Assembly: GCA_029532415.1 (NCBI GenBank) | Contig: JAQOTA010000060.1 | Location: 496,001 to 560,000 of the forward strand | DNA length: 64,000 nucleotides | Source: Marasmius tenuissimus | Taxonomy: Eukaryota > Basidiomycota > Agaricomycetes > Agaricales > Marasmiaceae | Direction: 5' to 3' | Part shown: piece by piece, positions 60,909 through 64,000 of the stretch | Layout of the letters: the number at the start of each line of letters is the position of its first letter | How positions within the stretch are numbered: the stretch's first letter is position 1 | Notes under the pieces: generated by a model | The model's input: only the letters and a program-made list of their open reading frames with translations | Databases searched by the model: none | What the model was told of the DNA's origin: nothing | Translations under genes and position numbers: made by a program

Positions 60909-61718
60909 CTAACACAAGCAAGGCAGATGCATCGTGATGATTCCCGTACAAGTCTGTCCGCTCGGGGTATCATTCCCTGTCTGCAAGAACACGCTCCATA
61001 AAGACGAGCTCCCGGCCTGACATGCGATAAAATTGAGTTGGCGAGGAGACGTGATGATGATAGTATCCCCTTCGAGTCCCCAATTTGTTGTGGTGGCCGT
61101 TGCACCGAAAGAGAGCGCTTTATACGACGTTGTGCTGGATGTGTTGGTATTGAGGTAGAGAGAGGAACCTGAGGACGAGTTGAGGGTGATGGTGCTGCCG
61201 ATTTTGAAGTAGCCGGAGGACGATTCGGGGCCTAAGACGGCGGTTCCGTCTGCGGGGGAGGGAATCAGTAAGACGTTATCCTTATATCTGAGCACGTACT
61301 ATTGTTCTGGAGATAGAGATGGAAGACAGGATCCTGAACGGTGCGAATCTGAGAACCGGTCGGGTTGGGGCCAGTCGCAGTAGAGCTAGCCGGAGGGTTG
61401 GAGCCTCCGGGACTGGTAGTCGTAGGGGTAGATCCAGATCCTGGAGTGCATTGCGAGTAGTCTAAGACGGTGTGTTAGGGCCTACTACTACCCGATTTAT
61501 GTGTACCCACAAGGATTCACGACAGCGCAGGTGTACCCCGAAACACATGTAGTGGCACCCGACCTAGGAAAGATACATTCATAAGACAGACTGTTTCACG
61601 AGAGACAATCGATTACCTACCATCCAATGCCACCACACTGTCCCCATGCGGGTGACTGAGCGTTCGACAAACGAGCCAACAAGAGTGTAAAGGTCAGGAA
61701 AGTCAGGAGCAGAAGCAT
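60909..61718 (-). CDS. Secreted CBM1 protein with an uncharacterised C-terminal domain, 217 aa
   Basis: The exons on the minus strand are 61718-61621, 61563-61511, 61461-61300 and 61249-60909 (654 nt). The signal peptide MLLLLTFLTFTLLLARLSNA is followed at once by a family 1 cellulose-binding module: SPAWGQCGGIGWSGATTC, VSGYTC, then NPYYSQC with four cysteines. A Ser/Thr/Pro linker of about 35 residues leads to a domain starting RTVQDPVFHLYLQNN, with TNWGLEGDTIIITSPRQLNF and the end ITMHLPCLC. CBM1 binds crystalline cellulose, so the protein is expected outside the cell on plant material. No catalytic domain is recognised. The C-terminal part recurs in agarics, as far as I recall, without known activity. 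Confidence 0.85.
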
Positions 61719-62116
61719 GTTGTTCGATCAACAGTGTCCTTTGCGGCGCAACGCGCATTTCATTGAAGTGGCTTTTATAAGCGCACCGGAAGAACTCCGT
61801 AGTCATTTCCAGGAGGAAATAGGAAGAAAGTCGGAATACCCTGGCAGTTGGTGCATGTGGCCCACATAAGGACGATTTTCGGTGGATTCCAATACATACA
61901 TTTGGCGCACTTGATCCTGCCTGCATGGTCTGAGGTTGGCCCGATATTCGAGCTCCCGTTAGAGCCATCCTTTTTTATACCTCGCTGTGAGGTGCGTGCG
62001 TAGTTGCTGATGGAGGTAGGGAATCAAGCCACGGGAATTTAGGTGCCAGTGGCAGCGGCGGCCGGAGTTTGCCTTTCCTCTTTCGCAGGAACCGCCACCA
62101 TTAATTTCCCTTAGGC

Positions 62117-62743
62117 ATGCCAGAGCCTCCCAACATCGATCTCGATGAACCCGAAGCTAAAGAGCAATCTTTCCAGAAAGAGATCGAAAGCTTCCATCCT
62201 CCCCTACTCCCGCAGCTAACAGGCGAGCCTCAGTCACATCCCGATTCGTGCTTGAGCTTTTCGCTACCTCTTCTCAGAGCAGTACATGAGCTTCTCCCCG
62301 CCGCGCCTGACCTCACTCTCTCTATAGGCAGTGGCTCGGGCCTTGTAGAGTCTCTGCTTCAAACTATTACCGAGCCATACTCTCTCAATCTCGTAGGCGT
62401 CGAGGTAATGCCCAGTCCGAACAAGTACCTCCCACCCACTTCACATCGGTGTGTTCAAGGCACTTGGGCCCTCGATCCTCTATCCAAAGCGGCCAAAGCC
62501 TGGTTATTTGTGTATCCGAAGAGAGTAGGGTTGATCGAGGAGTATTTAAACGCACACAAAACCGATGGTGTGCAAACCGTGGTGTGGAACGGGCCAAGAA
62601 GGGATTGGGAAGAATTTAGTACGGCCTTTGCCACCTCTCCAAGCGAGGATATAGAGCTTTGGGACGAAGAGAGGATCGAGGCAGCTGGAGGGCGGGCTTG
62701 GGAATGTATAGCAATTGTACGATATTCAGATTGCGGCAAATAG
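62117..62743 (+). CDS. Single-exon conserved hypothetical, methyltransferase-like motif, 208 aa
   Basis: An uninterrupted frame starts MPEPPNIDLDEPEAKEQ. After FHPPLLPQLTGEPQSH it has LTLSIGSGSGLVESLL near residues 66-81, which resembles a glycine-rich S-adenosylmethionine loop. Then come LNLVGVEVMPSPNKYLP and an AWLFVYPKRVGLIEEYL helix. VQTVVWNGPRRDWEEF follows, and it ends AWECIAIVRYSDCGK. No intron is needed, which is unusual in this window. The methyltransferase idea rests only on this motif and the strand-helix pattern. The promoter side is close to a G/C-rich segment at 62040-62100. Confidence 0.65.
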   Translation: MPEPPNIDLDEPEAKEQSFQKEIESFHPPLLPQLTGEPQSHPDSCLSFSLPLLRAVHELLPAAPDLTLSIGSGSGLVESLLQTITEPYSLNLVGVEVMPSPNKYLPPTSHRCVQGTWALDPLSKAAKAWLFVYPKRVGLIEEYLNAHKTDGVQTVVWNGPRRDWEEFSTAFATSPSEDIELWDEERIEAAGGRAWECIAIVRYSDCGK

Positions 62744-63404
62744 ATGATTCAAATCCAGATTACAGTGCAAGTCCGAGGGAGGAACTCATTTCAGGGTGGC
62801 CAAACCTTGGCTCCGTCGCTTTGAAAAGAACAACAGAAGAAAAGGTTATTTTTGAGCCTTCCCCCCCTTCCTTCAGGAGTTTGTAGCGTTTATGCTTTTA
62901 TCATTCATGATGTCCTAGTCCCTTCAGTATTTTATGGGATCAGTTGGTACGGCTCTTACGCAGATCGAACACCTGTCCTCTTGGAATGCGGGTCGTCGCA
63001 GGCTCAAACCACTGCCCTATACCGGGGTTGCAAGAATGACGAGATATTGTGAATATATCTAGCCTCTCCTCGCTTTCGACCGTCATTTGTCCATTTATAT
63101 AACGAAGCCACCCTCAATTCTGGTACGATAGTTCCTTTCATTCCGTCTTCATCAAACTTTCATTCGAGCAATGTTAAAACGTCAATGATCACTTGGAAAC
63201 CCTTGATCATACTTCTCCACTGTAAGAGCTCGTCGTCAACCTCAAGGCGCCAGAATCTCCAAAAATCAGAATCGACAGCTTCTAAAGCTTCCATATGACT
63301 TGTAAATTGGGTCGCAACGAGGCAGACGTACGCCTTTCATGACACTTAATCCCCGTCGCGAACACGGTCACCGTGCTTACCACCATCATTGGAATATACT
63401 GGCA
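62744..63404. other. Intergenic before the cerato-platanin gene
   Basis: There are only short frames and no RNA gene was recognised. The right end contains the TATA box of the next gene. Confidence 0.5.
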
Positions 63405-63411
63405 TATAAAA
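63405..63411 (+). promoter_or_regulatory. TATA box of the cerato-platanin gene
   Basis: TATAAAA lies 49-55 bp before the ATG at 63460, which is close for a gene with a short leader. It fits a strongly expressed secreted protein. Confidence 0.65.
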
Positions 63412-63459
63412 ACTCGCCCTGTCTCAACTTCAACTTTATTCGAGCCAACCTCGACCACC

Positions 63460-63957
63460 ATGAAGCTCACCGCTTCTCTTCTCGCTCCTGTCCTCCTCGC
63501 TCTCGTCTCCAATGCAGAAGCCGAAAAAGTCCAATTCGACAACAACTACGACAACCCAGGCGGCAGCCTTAGCACCGTCGCCTGCTCTGACGGTCCCAAC
63601 GGCCTCCTCACCCGCGGCTACACTACCTTCAGCACGCTCCCTGGGTTCAACGATCATAAACACATCGGCGCTGCTGCTGCTATCGAAGGCTGGAATTCTG
63701 CAAACTGTGGAACGTGTTGGGCTTTGAACTACACCACCAATTTCTTCCACAAGACCATCACCATGTTCGCGATAGACCACGCGACACAGGGTTTTGTCAT
63801 CTCAGAAACCGCAATGAATGATTTGACTGGGGGTCAAGCGAGGGCCTTGGGACAAGCCGAAGTGAACGCCCAGCGGGTTCCGTGCCCAGGTGAGTTGCCC
63901 AACTCTGAACTCGACTAGATACACGACACTAATGGCGAGCTGCCAGCATCGGCGTAA
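63460..63957 (+). CDS. Cerato-platanin family secreted protein, 146 aa
   Basis: Exon 1 (63460-63889) and a tiny exon 2 (63947-63957) are joined by a 57-nt intron and end VPCPASA. The signal peptide is MKLTASLLAPVLLALVSNAEA. The mature protein carries the family hallmarks SLSTVACSDGPNGLLTRGYTTF, GWNSANCGTCWALNY and ITMFAIDHATQGFVIS, with the usual four cysteines (VACSD, NC-x2-C, VPC). Cerato-platanins are small expansin-like proteins found at the hyphal surface and in the medium. They bind chitin oligomers, and some trigger plant defence. An ATG further upstream (63373) would bury the signal peptide, so 63460 was chosen. Confidence 0.93.
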
Positions 63958-64000
63958 GCCACAACCAGGACGGTCGAGTTTGTATTTTTGGGAATTATAT

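Noticed and set aside
60664..60951. Alternative last exon of the CBM1 gene reading GNHHDASALLVLGDYF
   Set aside because: The frame in phase with the preceding exon already ends in the typical HLPCLC tail with a stop at 60909; the other frame would need an unseen splice.

Overview
The window is nuclear DNA from a filamentous basidiomycete, most likely an Agaricomycete. Genes carry many short introns of about 45-70 nt with GTRNGT...YAG borders. The gene content fits: a cerato-platanin, a CBM1 secreted protein, a NoxR-type NADPH oxidase regulator, a Zn2Cys6 factor and several membrane proteins of agaric type. All exon models were built by eye from splice signals, phase continuity and family conservation.

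Layout. Positions 1-9300 are gene-poor and rearranged. A block with an intron-containing tRNA-Met(CAU) and the 5' end of a small secreted-protein gene is present in two large copies, about 2600-4400 and 7390-8580, plus a decayed third at 2040-2460. Each large copy holds a short inverted-repeat transposon that the other lacks, so each serves as the other's empty site. A four-exon orphan gene lies between them (6143-7036). Positions 9612-22000 hold conserved genes: a TFIIIC WD40 subunit, an MBIP-like protein, a manganese superoxide dismutase, a Yippee protein and VPS53. Positions 22343-35800 hold a single-pass surface protein, a magnesium-chelatase-like AAA protein, a 15-exon Zn2Cys6 regulator and noxR.

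Positions 36170-37155 carry a short coding region split by a hAT-type MITE. Then come a Drs2-type flippase, a GT32-like glycosyltransferase, a four-TM protein, the Slt2/Mpk1 MAP kinase, a tandemly repeated membrane-protein remnant and a Bud4/anillin-PH protein. The right end has a 7TM protein with an apparent frameshift, an uncertain gene, a CBM1 secreted protein, a small one-exon gene and a cerato-platanin near the edge.

The genes do not form a cluster or pathway. Several act in hyphal morphogenesis and the cell surface (noxR, SLT2, BUD4, DRS2, VPS53, glycosyltransferase, cerato-platanin), which is an inference from known families. No CRISPR, phage, rRNA or biosynthetic cluster was seen. The most informative signals are the three MITEs with recognisable target-site duplications and empty sites.
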